From Bacteroidia bacterium (GTDB taxonomy: Bacteria; Bacteroidota; Bacteroidia; UKL13-3): DNA of 7,700 bases. The stretch covers positions 1-7,700 of the forward strand of contig JACFNJ010000129.1 of NCBI GenBank assembly GCA_019454865.1, read 5' to 3'. A program made the translations under genes and the position numbers. How positions within the stretch are numbered: position 1 is the first letter of the stretch; every line of letters starts with the position of its first letter. Positions 1 through 6,128 of the stretch are shown piece by piece. The notes under the pieces were generated by a model. The model was given only the letters and a program-made list of their open reading frames with translations. It ran no database searches and was not told where the DNA came from.

Positions 1-333
1 GATTTTAATATTTCTATCTGCATAAAAAGCGCGGCAAAGTTAATTCTTTTTTTCAAATGGCTAATCTCTTTTTATGTATTGCTTTTTAAATGGGTTTCTT
101 TTAGAGGAAAGTATCGGTTTCTCAATAGAGGCGTAGGTGGCGAATATATAAGTATTCATTGTCATACTAAAGTGATATAAAATAAATATGAAAAATTTTA
201 TTTTAAGTATTTATCGCCACTTATGGCAATTGTGTGTTATAGCTTGTTGTTATCTGTCAGCAGTTTAGTCTTTTGGGGACTTTTATTGATTGAAGAACAT
301 AGTCTATAGGTAACAAATTTAGAAATTGGCTTG
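1..333. other. Intergenic stretch without a supported gene
   Basis: AT-rich sequence after the stop of the minus-strand tail-fibre-like pseudogene. I see no open frame with recognisable protein similarity, no tRNA or rRNA, and no convincing hairpin terminator for the minus-strand unit. The longest ATG-started frame I read on the plus strand is a 26-codon one at 188-268, without family resemblance. A short inverted repeat (GTGGCGA at 137-143, TCGCCAC at 214-220) is present but its arms are 70 bases apart. The only plausible signal is a minus-strand -7 element near 35-42, listed separately. Confidence 0.6.
35..42 (-). promoter_or_regulatory. Possible Bacteroidota -7 promoter element, reading leftward
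   Basis: Read on the minus strand, positions 42 to 35 are TAACTTTG, an exact match to the Bacteroidota -7 consensus TAnnTTTG, followed by C as is common. I do not find a TTG box about 19 bases upstream, so only half of the promoter is supported. If real, it would drive a minus-strand gene starting beyond the left edge of the window. Confidence 0.35.
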
Positions 334-1428
334 TTACTTTGTCAGAATCATCTTATATGTATCTATCTCTTTGTTGTCTACAAATAAACAATAAAAATAT
401 ATTCCAGCTTTTAATTCTGAACTGGGAATTTCAATACTTCCTTTGCCACTATTGTTAATGTTGAATGATTTTATTTGTTCCCCTTGGAGATTGTAAATGT
501 ATATTTTTGCCAATTTAAAACCATCAAAAACTTCAAAATAAATCGTTGTTTTCTCATTAAAAGGATTCGGATTGTTTTGGTATAATTTATGTATATTGTA
601 ATTAACATTCTCGTTATTCTTGTCATTGCTAAGATTCAAAGGGACATATTTTCTTTTTCCAAAACTTTTTTCTGATTTATTATTTATGCTGTCTCTATGG
701 TTTAATCGATATAATAACGAAGACCCACAGCAAGCTGATAATCTATCGTCCAGCTCTTTAATCGCCTCAACAAGTAATGGGATAATTTCGTCTTAATTGA
801 GTGCTTTAACTGTTTTATTAATACCTGCTTCTACATCTAAAGTAATATTAGGAACAACTTGTGCGACTTCTTGTGAAATAAATCCGAAATGCAATCGGTC
901 GTTATTAGCAGCAGTCAATGAAACATTATCACAACTATCACCACAAAAGGATTCTGGAATATAATGATAGCTCACTCCTCTAAGCTGTTTTACGATGTTC
1001 AATGCTCCTGTTAGCGTTTCGATATTTGTTTTAATATTTATGTCAGAGGACTTTAAATACGAACGAGCATACATAGTTCCTAAAGTTGTGATAAATGCGT
1101 TATGCGATGTTCCAAGCATAGTAATCCAATGTTTTGCATTGCCATAATTGCTTCGACCAGCAGATACCCATACCCAATCATTAACATCTTGTGTAAACGC
1201 CTCATGATTTAATGTCAAACTTAATGTATTTACTGCTTTTGAATTGAACCGCACTCTTGGATAAATCTTTCCAATATTTTGTTCTGTTTCGCCCACTAGA
1301 ACCTAGGCTGAAGGGTCAATTTTTCTGCCAAGCACTACATTGCCTCCGGTAACCACTTTTATTTGAGCAAATAAGCAAGATGAGATTTGAATAGCGAAAA
1401 TCGTTAAAATAATTTTTTTTGTTTTCAT
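334..1428 (-). pseudogene. Secreted S74-chaperone/tail-fibre-like protein with T9SS sorting domain, broken by two in-frame stops
   Basis: A single reading frame of 364 codons plus stop runs from an ATG at 1428-1426 to a TAA at 336-334, interrupted by TAG at codon 42 (1305-1303) and TAA at codon 212 (795-793). No frameshift is present. In order it reads: signal peptide (residues 1-21, cleavage after LFA before Q); a short linker typical of Bacteroidota tail-fibre-like proteins; a peptidase S74 intramolecular chaperone region from about 127 to 230, with the SDxxxK motif (S128, K133) that in phage endosialidases holds the autoproteolytic Ser-Lys pair, and FGFISQEVAQVVP; then a T9SS type A sorting domain from about 283 (YQNNPNPFN) to 364, ending in KMILTK. 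At codon 212 family members have Tyr (ALN-Y-DEIIPLLVEAIKEL), so TAT/TAC to TAA is likely; codon 42 may have been AAG. The start lies 12 bases after the lipoprotein gene, so this was the third gene of that unit. The pieces after each stop lack an export signal and are unlikely to work. Confidence 0.85.
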
Positions 1429-1440
1429 AATTTGTATTGA

Positions 1441-1998
1441 TTAAAAGTTTATTGGAATAAACATAGATGGTACTTTTCCTCTATAATACCTGTAAACCTT
1501 ACCAGGGCAAGTTGGACATCGGTAAGCAAGAACTAAAGGGTCAATATACCCTTCAACATTTTTTGTTATATTATTGTACCTGCCATGAAAAGTATATTTC
1601 GAATATCTTGTAGTATCCTTATTTTGCTCTTCTATACTTTTACAAACTATGCTATCGTTGTTCCAAGTCTGCACCTCAATTGTATCTGAATAATATATAA
1701 AACCTGGGCCATTGGGGTCTAGTATTTCTCTACTACGGAGATATTTTGTATGATATTTATTGATGCTTTGAAGCCCAAAAATCGAATATAATTCATATTT
1801 GACAGGGAAGTTTCCACCAAAGTAAATGCCACCATTTTCGTCAATACTGTCTAAAATAGGAATTACAAGTCCCCACCTACTTTCTTGAGGCATATTTCTT
1901 GTTAAATCTACTCGTCCATCTTTCGAAACTATTTCATCGTCATGCTTACAAGCAAGAAATGAAAAAAAAACTAAAAGTATTATAATATATTTTCTCAT
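1441..1998 (-). CDS. Small outer-membrane lipoprotein of unknown function
   Basis: A 185-residue protein that I do not recognise as a named family. The N-terminus is a lipoprotein signal peptide: positive start (MRK), hydrophobic run, and lipobox FLAC with the lipidated Cys at 17. The next residues, KHDDE, resemble the acidic lipoprotein export signal that sends Bacteroidota lipoproteins to the cell surface, so an outer-membrane, surface-facing location is inferred. The mature part is rich in Tyr and Asn and looks beta-structured. A CPTCP motif at 161-165 near the C-terminus could form a disulfide or bind metal. The open frame extends 29 codons further upstream to 2085, but that part overlaps the GH16 gene and precedes the signal peptide, so the ATG at 1998 is chosen. 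It starts 4 bases after the GH16 stop and ends 12 bases before the S74 pseudogene, which supports co-transcription. Confidence 0.8.
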   Translation of the reverse strand: MRKYIIILLVFFSFLACKHDDEIVSKDGRVDLTRNMPQESRWGLVIPILDSIDENGGIYFGGNFPVKYELYSIFGLQSINKYHTKYLRSREILDPNGPGFIYYSDTIEVQTWNNDSIVCKSIEEQNKDTTRYSKYTFHGRYNNITKNVEGYIDPLVLAYRCPTCPGKVYRYYRGKVPSMFIPINF

Positions 1999-2002
1999 CC
2001 CG

Positions 2003-3208
2003 TTATCTTGTAGTAACCTGTAAGTACATTTGGGTCTCGTCATCAATCTCGAAACCTTCATCAAGAGTAATAAACTCATCGGCACGAAGGATGAGATTGG
2101 TTCCTGTAGCTACTTTTGTGGTTAATCCCGTACCGCCAATATTGATATTTAATCGTTTATCGTAACCAAGTGTTCCATTACTATAATTATTGGTTGTAAT
2201 ATTTAGAGAAATAGGATTAGTGTTAGCTGCAAACTGGTAATACCTGAAATAATCTATCTCATATTTAAATGGAAACTGGGTAACATTTAAAATATTTAAT
2301 TCTTCTGACAAATTAATGTCCAAGTATGCATTCATAGGGTAAAATTTACCTTGCTCAAAATTTACACTGCCTACCTCAATATTATCTAAATAAAAACTTA
2401 CATAATCCTTTTGCCACTCAAGTCCCACCTTATGAAACTGACCGTCAGAAAAATCTACAAAATAATTAAGAGGAGCGTAATATCTTGTCGGAATGTCCCA
2501 ACCAATCATATTATAAACAATATTCTGAGTGCGAGCATTTGAATTGATGTTTTGGTCATAATGAACCGTTGGTCCAAAGCAATAATTATCTAGATTATTC
2601 GGAATACTAAACTGTATATCACTATTATCCACTTGTTCAAATACATCAATTTCTCCGTATGCATAAGGGGCGGGTGGCGTATTATTATTTTCTCTAAAAA
2701 ACCAAAAGTTGGGGCCAACTCCAATAGTTTTTTCTCTTTGATTCTGATAATAAGGCAATCTAATGCTTATCTCATAATATCCAAAAGAAGTTTGGGTATT
2801 TCTGATTAATTGACCTTTAGTGTAATTAAAAGTTTGAGGATTAGATCCTTGATTGTTCCAACAATTGTTGCATGGCCAATTATAAGTTCCCGGTTTGTAT
2901 ATAGCATAAAGTTCACATACTCCATTTGCAACTTCTATGTTACTGCCATCATCTGTTACATAGGATTTTGGAAAAATTAAATTCCAATTTGAATCATAAA
3001 CCTTTTTATTACCCCAACCCTCAATGAAATGCCATTTATTTGTGAGTTGGCTAATTATTTGAGAATGATTGCCAGTATAATTGAACTCGTCAGAAATTGT
3101 AGTGTTTAATATCCAATGGTGGTCACCATTAGATGGTGTCTGTGAATAAGCAGTGGTACTTAACATTATTGCTATGCCCAAAAGATTTATTGACATTAAT
3201 TGTTTCAT
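2003..3208 (-). CDS. Secreted GH16-family glycoside hydrolase
   Basis: A 401-residue exported enzyme predicted to cleave beta-1,3 or beta-1,4 glycan bonds with retention of configuration. A signal peptide covers residues 1-22 (AYS before Q23). The GH16 beta-sandwich runs from about 35 to 327. It opens with the typical SDEFN (39-43) and contains the catalytic signature GEIDVFEQ at 185-192, where E186 is the expected nucleophile, D188 the helper and E191 the acid/base (ExDxxE, the beta-bulge form seen in laminarinase- and agarase-like members). It closes with SFYLDNIEVG (271-280) and EIDYFRYYQ (317-325). Residues about 332-401 form a separate C-terminal module, with a run like ATGTNLILRADEFITLDEGFEI, resembling the 3-coathanger-stack domain of secreted Bacteroidota proteins. 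No canonical T9SS tail is visible. Four Cys in the catalytic part (98, 113, 116, 210) could form disulfides. First gene of a minus-strand unit with the lipoprotein. The substrate cannot be told from sequence alone. Confidence 0.88.
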   Translation of the reverse strand: MKQLMSINLLGIAIMLSTTAYSQTPSNGDHHWILNTTISDEFNYTGNHSQIISQLTNKWHFIEGWGNKKVYDSNWNLIFPKSYVTDDGSNIEVANGVCELYAIYKPGTYNWPCNNCWNNQGSNPQTFNYTKGQLIRNTQTSFGYYEISIRLPYYQNQREKTIGVGPNFWFFRENNNTPPAPYAYGEIDVFEQVDNSDIQFSIPNNLDNYCFGPTVHYDQNINSNARTQNIVYNMIGWDIPTRYYAPLNYFVDFSDGQFHKVGLEWQKDYVSFYLDNIEVGSVNFEQGKFYPMNAYLDINLSEELNILNVTQFPFKYEIDYFRYYQFAANTNPISLNITTNNYSNGTLGYDKRLNINIGGTGLTTKVATGTNLILRADEFITLDEGFEIDDETQMYLQVTTR

Positions 3209-3235
3209 ATTATTTATATATTAAGGAAATGCTAA

Positions 3236-3477
3236 TTAACAATAAAAAGAACCAATAAAAAAAGTTATAGCGTTTTTTTCGGAGTCCAATTTTAAAAGAA
3301 ATTTTATTGAAACATTAATTGCTTCAGATGTTTTAACAAGTATTTCATAACAGCAGTGATTATCATTTCTTTCTATTTGCCATATAAAGAGGCTGTTATA
3401 TTTAATTTTTCAACAACATCAAGCTGTATAAGTCCCTTACTTTTTCAAGTGTTTCTAATTCTGTCTGATAAGTTTTC
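3236..3477 (-). pseudogene. Degraded XRE-family helix-turn-helix regulator
   Basis: Minus-strand translation gives an XRE (HTH_3) fold in two frames. Frame one, from about 3477, reads ENLSDRIRNT, then TGA at 3447-3445 (a CGA Arg codon changed by one transition would fit), then KSKGLIQLDVVEKLNITAS and LYGK, meeting a TAG at 3375-3373. Losing one A from the short A run near 3376-3378 explains the shift, because the neighbouring frame continues from 3376 with IERNDNHCCYEILVKTSEA and INVSIKFLLKLDSEKN, ending at TAA 3238-3236. Together this follows the family pattern of helix 1 (IRxxRKSKGLxQ), the recognition helix region (LNITASLYGKIER) and the last helix (ILVKxSEAINVSIKFLL). About 80 residues would be a normal size for a stand-alone XRE repressor. 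No clear start codon is preserved. It lies just upstream of the GH16 unit on the same strand, so it may once have regulated that unit (inference). Confidence 0.72.
3260..3289 (-). promoter_or_regulatory. Possible promoter of the GH16-lipoprotein unit
   Basis: On the minus strand, TTG (3289-3287) is followed after exactly 19 bases by TAACTTTT (3267-3260). This fits the Bacteroidota pattern TTTG-N19-TAnnTTTG except for the last base and the first T of the -33 box. Transcription would begin near 3255 and leave a leader of roughly 45 bases before the GH16 start at 3208. The site lies inside the 3' part of the degraded XRE gene, so it may be a chance match in AT-rich DNA. Confidence 0.35.
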
Positions 3478-3573
3478 CGTGTTGTTAAACAATAGGATAA
3501 ATATCCTAAAAGTTTGAGGTGAATTAAAAACATAAAGGTTATGGTAATCTTACAACAGCAATAATTGTGTAAA

Positions 3574-3597
3574 ATAAAAGTATTTATTTACTTTTAT
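3574..3597. promoter_or_regulatory. Perfect palindrome, candidate CRP/FNR-family operator
   Basis: ATAAAAGTA (3574-3582), a 6-base spacer TTTATT (3583-3588) and TACTTTTAT (3589-3597) form a perfect 9-base inverted repeat. The inner AAGTA-N6-TACTT has the same half-site spacing as CRP (TGTGA-N6-TCACA) and HcpR-type sites. Its centre (3585.5) lies about 24.5 bases upstream of the first base of the -7 element, roughly -38 to -42 from the likely start of transcription, the usual place for a class II activator. Since the first strongly identifiable gene downstream is an NO-responsive type (Ric), an NO- or oxygen-sensing CRP/FNR-family protein is the natural candidate. The regulator itself is not in the window. 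Confidence 0.55.
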
Positions 3598-3609
3598 ATA
3601 AAATTCTGT

Positions 3610-3617
3610 TACATTTG
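3610..3617 (+). promoter_or_regulatory. -7 promoter element of the DUF2249-Ric unit
   Basis: TACATTTG (followed by C) matches the Bacteroidota -7 consensus TAnnTTTG exactly. No clear TTG -33 box is found 19 bases upstream; that position is covered by the right arm of the palindrome at 3574-3597, as expected for a promoter that needs an activator. The predicted leader to the ATG at 3658 is about 30-35 bases and lacks a purine-rich Shine-Dalgarno site, which is normal in this phylum. Confidence 0.6.
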
Positions 3618-3657
3618 CACACACAATTTTTAAAACACTAAATAATAATTAACAATC

Positions 3658-3894
3658 ATGGAAGCAGCTAACAATAACATTTTAAATGTAACTGTTTTAG
3701 AGCCACGCTTAAAGCACCCAACAATTTTTGCCCGATTTGATGAACTGCAAAGTGGCGAACATTTTATTTTATTAAATGATCATGACCCAAAGCCAATGTA
3801 TTTTCAATTATTGGGTGAGCGGGGCGATATATTTACTTGGGAATATTTAGAACAAGGACCACAATGGTGGCGTATAAAAATTGAAAAAAAATAA
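3658..3894 (+). CDS. Stand-alone DUF2249 domain protein
   Basis: A 78-residue cytoplasmic protein made of one DUF2249 domain. Typical family features are EPRLKHPTIFARFDEL (15-30), the GE turn at 33-34, the NDHDPKP segment (40-46) and the closing WW-x-IKI strand. The biochemical role of DUF2249 is not established; such proteins often sit beside NO-detoxification, denitrification or Fe-S repair genes, which is the case here. By my hand alignment about 55 of 78 positions are identical to the N-terminal domain of the next gene, so the two are recent tandem copies. The first 14 residues diverge most. It is the first gene of the unit, behind the palindrome and -7 element, and is followed by the Ric gene after 15 bases, so co-expression is expected. 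Confidence 0.85.
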   Translation: MEAANNNILNVTVLEPRLKHPTIFARFDELQSGEHFILLNDHDPKPMYFQLLGERGDIFTWEYLEQGPQWWRIKIEKK

Positions 3895-3909
3895 TTAAAC
3901 CAATACGAT

Positions 3910-4869
3910 ATGGAAACGGTAGCAGACAATGTAATTGTGGTGCCAAATATTGAACCGCGATTAAAACACCCAACAATTTTTGCCCGATTTGATGAATTAG
4001 AGGGTGGGGAAACTTTATTTATTCATAACGACCACGACCCCAAGCCGGTGTACTATCAGTTGCTTGGCGAGCGCGGTGATATTTTTACTTGGGAATATTT
4101 AGAACAAGGACCTGTTTGGTGGAAAATAAAAATTACCAAACGCAAGCCTGGAGAGGGTTCAGAAACACTTGGCGAATTGGCAACTAAAGACTTGCGTAAA
4201 GCACAAGTTTTTAAAAAATATGGATTAGATTTTTGCTGTGGAGGAAAAAAAACAGTGAAAGAGGCTTGTCTGGAAAAAGGAATAGACGTTACAATAGTTG
4301 AGCAAGAGTTACAACAATCGGATAAAATGCAAGCAACTTTTCACGCATTGCCATATAACGATTGGGGGATTGATTTTTTAGCCGACTATGTAGTGAATAC
4401 ACACCATGCATATGTGCGGAAAAACTTACCGGAGATTAGAAAATATGCTCATAAGGTAAAAGAAGTGCATGGACAAAGCCATCCGGAGTTGCATAAAGTT
4501 TATGAACTTGTTGAAGCAATACATACAGAACTTACAGAACACATGCACAAAGAAGAAACAATTGTTTTTCCTTACATTAAACAAATAGTGCAGGCAAAAA
4601 ATAATGGTACACCACTACCAAAAGAATCATTTGGTTCAGTAAATAACCCAATAAAAGAGATGATAACGGAACACGAAGAAGTAGGAAATAACTTAGCAGA
4701 AATACATGCAATTACAAAAGGCTATACTTTACCCAATGATGCTTGTGCAAGTTATGGCTTATTATATCGCATGTTGGCAGAGTTTGAAGAAGACATTCAC
4801 TTACACATACATTTAGAAAACAATATCATGTTTCCAAAAGCAATTGACATGGAAAACTCAATTGCATAA
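3910..4869 (+). CDS. ric: Iron-sulfur cluster repair di-iron protein (Ric/ScdA/YtfE type) with fused N-terminal DUF2249
   Basis: A 319-residue cytoplasmic protein of the family that restores Fe-S and di-iron centres damaged by nitric oxide or oxidative stress. Domains in order: DUF2249 at about 10-78; the ScdA_N/DUF542 domain at about 84-128, with the hallmark GLDFCCGG (C109, C110); then a hemerythrin-like four-helix bundle at about 150-312. Likely di-iron ligands, assigned by comparison with E. coli YtfE from memory, are H166, H187, H211 and E215 (HMHKE), H255 (TEHEE), and H299 and E303 (HIHLE); all are present, so the protein should be active. YtfE and ScdA are about 220 residues; the extra length here is the DUF2249 fusion, a near-copy of the preceding gene. 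A hairpin terminator follows 28 bases after the stop. Control by NO through the palindrome upstream of the unit is likely but inferred. Confidence 0.92.
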   Translation: METVADNVIVVPNIEPRLKHPTIFARFDELEGGETLFIHNDHDPKPVYYQLLGERGDIFTWEYLEQGPVWWKIKITKRKPGEGSETLGELATKDLRKAQVFKKYGLDFCCGGKKTVKEACLEKGIDVTIVEQELQQSDKMQATFHALPYNDWGIDFLADYVVNTHHAYVRKNLPEIRKYAHKVKEVHGQSHPELHKVYELVEAIHTELTEHMHKEETIVFPYIKQIVQAKNNGTPLPKESFGSVNNPIKEMITEHEEVGNNLAEIHAITKGYTLPNDACASYGLLYRMLAEFEEDIHLHIHLENNIMFPKAIDMENSIA

Positions 4870-4896
4870 CTATAAATTGTTTTATTAGCTACACAT

Positions 4897-4942
4897 AATA
4901 TTGGTGCTTCTTAAAAACAATTAGGAGTGCCAATATTTTTTT
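4897..4942 (+). terminator. Rho-independent terminator after the Ric gene
   Basis: A 15-base-pair stem pairs 4897-4911 with 4923-4937 around an 11-base A/T-rich loop. Twelve pairs are Watson-Crick and three are G-U wobbles (4905/4929, 4906/4928, 4909/4925), so on the plus-strand transcript the stem is unbroken. It runs into seven T residues (4936-4942). The minus-strand transcript would have A-C mismatches at the three wobble positions, so the structure is built for plus-strand transcripts. It marks the end of the DUF2249-Ric unit. Confidence 0.8.
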
Positions 4943-4944
4943 CC

Positions 4945-4953
4945 TAAAATTTG
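4945..4953 (+). promoter_or_regulatory. Possible -7 element of the cupin unit
   Basis: TAAAATTTG followed by C lies directly behind the terminator and resembles the Bacteroidota -7 box TAnnTTTG, but with one extra base between TA and TTTG. No good -33 box is seen, and the palindrome found upstream of the DUF2249-Ric unit is not repeated here. A promoter is expected somewhere in 4943-4991 if the terminator is efficient. The leader would be about 35 bases. Confidence 0.4.
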
Positions 4954-4991
4954 CAGATGTATTCTATCAACCATATAATTTTTTTAAAACC

Positions 4992-5315
4992 ATGAGTAAT
5001 AAAGTAAACTATGATGCTGAAGAGTGGAAAGAAAGTAGCATCAAAAAATTCTTCTCCAAAAACTTGCTTGATTTACCAAACGGTACAGTAAAAATTTTAC
5101 GTGTTGATGCATTGGCTGAATATCCTATTCATATCCATCCCGATAAAACAGAATACATTTATGTGCTTTCAGGAAACCCGGAGTTGATAATTGGTGATGA
5201 TGAATATGCTTGCTCGCCTAATGATTTTTATATATTACCCGCAGCAATTAAACATGCTATTTTAAACAAAACGGCAAAAGAATGTATTTTGTTGGTGGGT
5301 GCAATAAAGAATTGA
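4992..5315 (+). CDS. Small single-domain cupin protein
   Basis: A 107-residue cytoplasmic protein with one cupin beta-barrel. Motif 1 is visible as HIHPDKTEYIYVLSG, giving the metal ligands H47, H49 and E54 and the conserved G61. Motif 2 is PAAIKHAILN, giving H88. With three His and one Glu intact, it should bind a divalent metal such as Fe, Mn or Zn. The substrate cannot be predicted: single-domain cupins include dioxygenases, isomerases and binding or sensory proteins. It starts 122 bases after the Ric gene, behind a terminator, and is followed 7 bases later by the DUF1858-DUF2249 gene, so it probably opens a second transcription unit. A role in metal, thiol or NO-related chemistry fits the neighbourhood but is only an inference. 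Confidence 0.85.
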   Translation: MSNKVNYDAEEWKESSIKKFFSKNLLDLPNGTVKILRVDALAEYPIHIHPDKTEYIYVLSGNPELIIGDDEYACSPNDFYILPAAIKHAILNKTAKECILLVGAIKN

Positions 5316-5322
5316 TAACAGT

Positions 5323-6126
5323 ATGATTTCAATAAATGCTAATACAAAAATTGCTTACCTGCTAAAACAACATCCGGATGCATTAGAAGCAATTATAAGT
5401 ATTTCGCCAAAATTTAATAAACTTAAAAACCCACTTTTGCGTAAGCTTATGGCAGGCAGAACCTCAATTAGTATGGCAAGTAAAATTGGGGGATGTACAG
5501 TAAATGATTTTTTTGAGAAATTAAAACCATTAGGGTTTCAGGCAGATTTAACAATAGTTGCGGAGGAAGATGCCGAAGAAAAATCTATCCCTGATTTTGT
5601 AAAAAACAGAACGCAAGAAAATACTGTGGACTTGGATGTGCGAGACTTAATTGAAGAAGGAAAAGATCCGCTAAGTTTAATATTAGAAAAAACAAATACA
5701 TTAAAAGGGAATCAAATTTTGCGATTAATTAACAGCTTTGATCCTATTCCGTTAATTCAATTGTTTGAAAAAAAAGGATACCAATCTTACTCTGAAATTA
5801 TTGATGAAAACTTAGTTCATACTTATTTTCTGAAACCACAAGACAGCAAGGAAACGAAAGTAGAAGTGAAATCGGATAATTGGGAAGAATTAATGGAAAA
5901 ATATGGTGATAAGATAAAAACTATTGATGTAAGAAATCTTGAAATGCCTTTACCAATGCTTACCATATTGGATGAATTGGATAAGCTTGCCAATGGTTAT
6001 GCACTGTATGTATATCACAAACGAATACCTGTTTTTTTGTTACCCGAATTGCAGGAAAGAAACTTTGATTATCGTATAAAAGAAATAAGCGACAACGAGG
6101 TTAATTTATTTATTTTTAAGCCGTAA
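5323..6126 (+). CDS. DUF1858-DUF2249-DUF2249 protein
   Basis: A 267-residue cytoplasmic protein with three modules. Residues about 1-72 match DUF1858 (start ISINANTKIAYLLKQHPDAL, then the SMASKIGGCTVNDFFEKL helix pair with C58). DUF1858 is a small domain often joined to hemerythrin, DUF438 or redox domains. Two divergent DUF2249 domains follow, at about 102-170 (LDVRDLIEEGKDPLSLIL to HTYFLK) and about 200-266 (IDVRNLEMPLPMLTILDEL to NLFIFKP). Both carry the domain's LDVR/IDVR opening, and the second keeps the GYALYVYHKRIPVFLLPEL core. A charged linker (about 171-198) joins them. No signal peptide or membrane segment is seen. It is packed between the cupin (7-base gap) and the membrane protein (2-base gap), suggesting coupled expression. 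The function is unknown; with the neighbours, a part in NO response or Fe-S maintenance is plausible. Confidence 0.8.
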   Translation: MISINANTKIAYLLKQHPDALEAIISISPKFNKLKNPLLRKLMAGRTSISMASKIGGCTVNDFFEKLKPLGFQADLTIVAEEDAEEKSIPDFVKNRTQENTVDLDVRDLIEEGKDPLSLILEKTNTLKGNQILRLINSFDPIPLIQLFEKKGYQSYSEIIDENLVHTYFLKPQDSKETKVEVKSDNWEELMEKYGDKIKTIDVRNLEMPLPMLTILDELDKLANGYALYVYHKRIPVFLLPELQERNFDYRIKEISDNEVNLFIFKP

Positions 6127-6128
6127 AA

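Larger units (their letters stand above)
3209..3657. other. Divergent intergenic region between the two gene clusters
   Basis: The 449 bases separate the minus-strand GH16 unit from the plus-strand Fe-S repair cluster. From left to right they hold a possible GH16-unit promoter, the remains of an XRE regulator on the minus strand (3236-3477), about 95 bases without recognisable content, then a perfect palindrome (3574-3597), a plus-strand -7 element (3610-3617) and a short leader. No intact gene is visible. Confidence 0.7.

Noticed and set aside
137..220. Inverted repeat GTGGCGA / TCGCCAC as a mobile-element end or recombination site
   Set aside because: Only 7 matching bases about 70 apart, with no transposase, target duplication or integrase nearby and no complete attC-like core.
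188..268. 26-codon plus-strand frame starting MKNFILSIYRHL
   Set aside because: Too short, no family resemblance, no ribosome-binding signal; it cannot be told from chance.
793..1296. Independent gene starting at the GTG at 1296
   Set aside because: It is the middle piece of the broken S74 gene: same frame as the upstream signal peptide, no export signal of its own, and the S74 fold is cut by the later TAA.
334..1428. Reassigned stop codons (alternative genetic code) to explain TAG and TAA inside the S74 gene
   Set aside because: Neighbouring genes end with ordinary TAA and TGA stops at sensible places, and only this gene carries internal stops; point nonsense mutations are the simpler explanation.
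1999..2085. Longer start for the lipoprotein at 2085
   Set aside because: The added 29 residues overlap the GH16 coding end and would bury the lipoprotein signal peptide that starts at 1998.
3402..3533. 43-codon minus-strand frame overlapping the XRE remains
   Set aside because: It lies in a different frame from the XRE similarity and shows no recognisable domain; the helix-turn-helix reading explains the region better.
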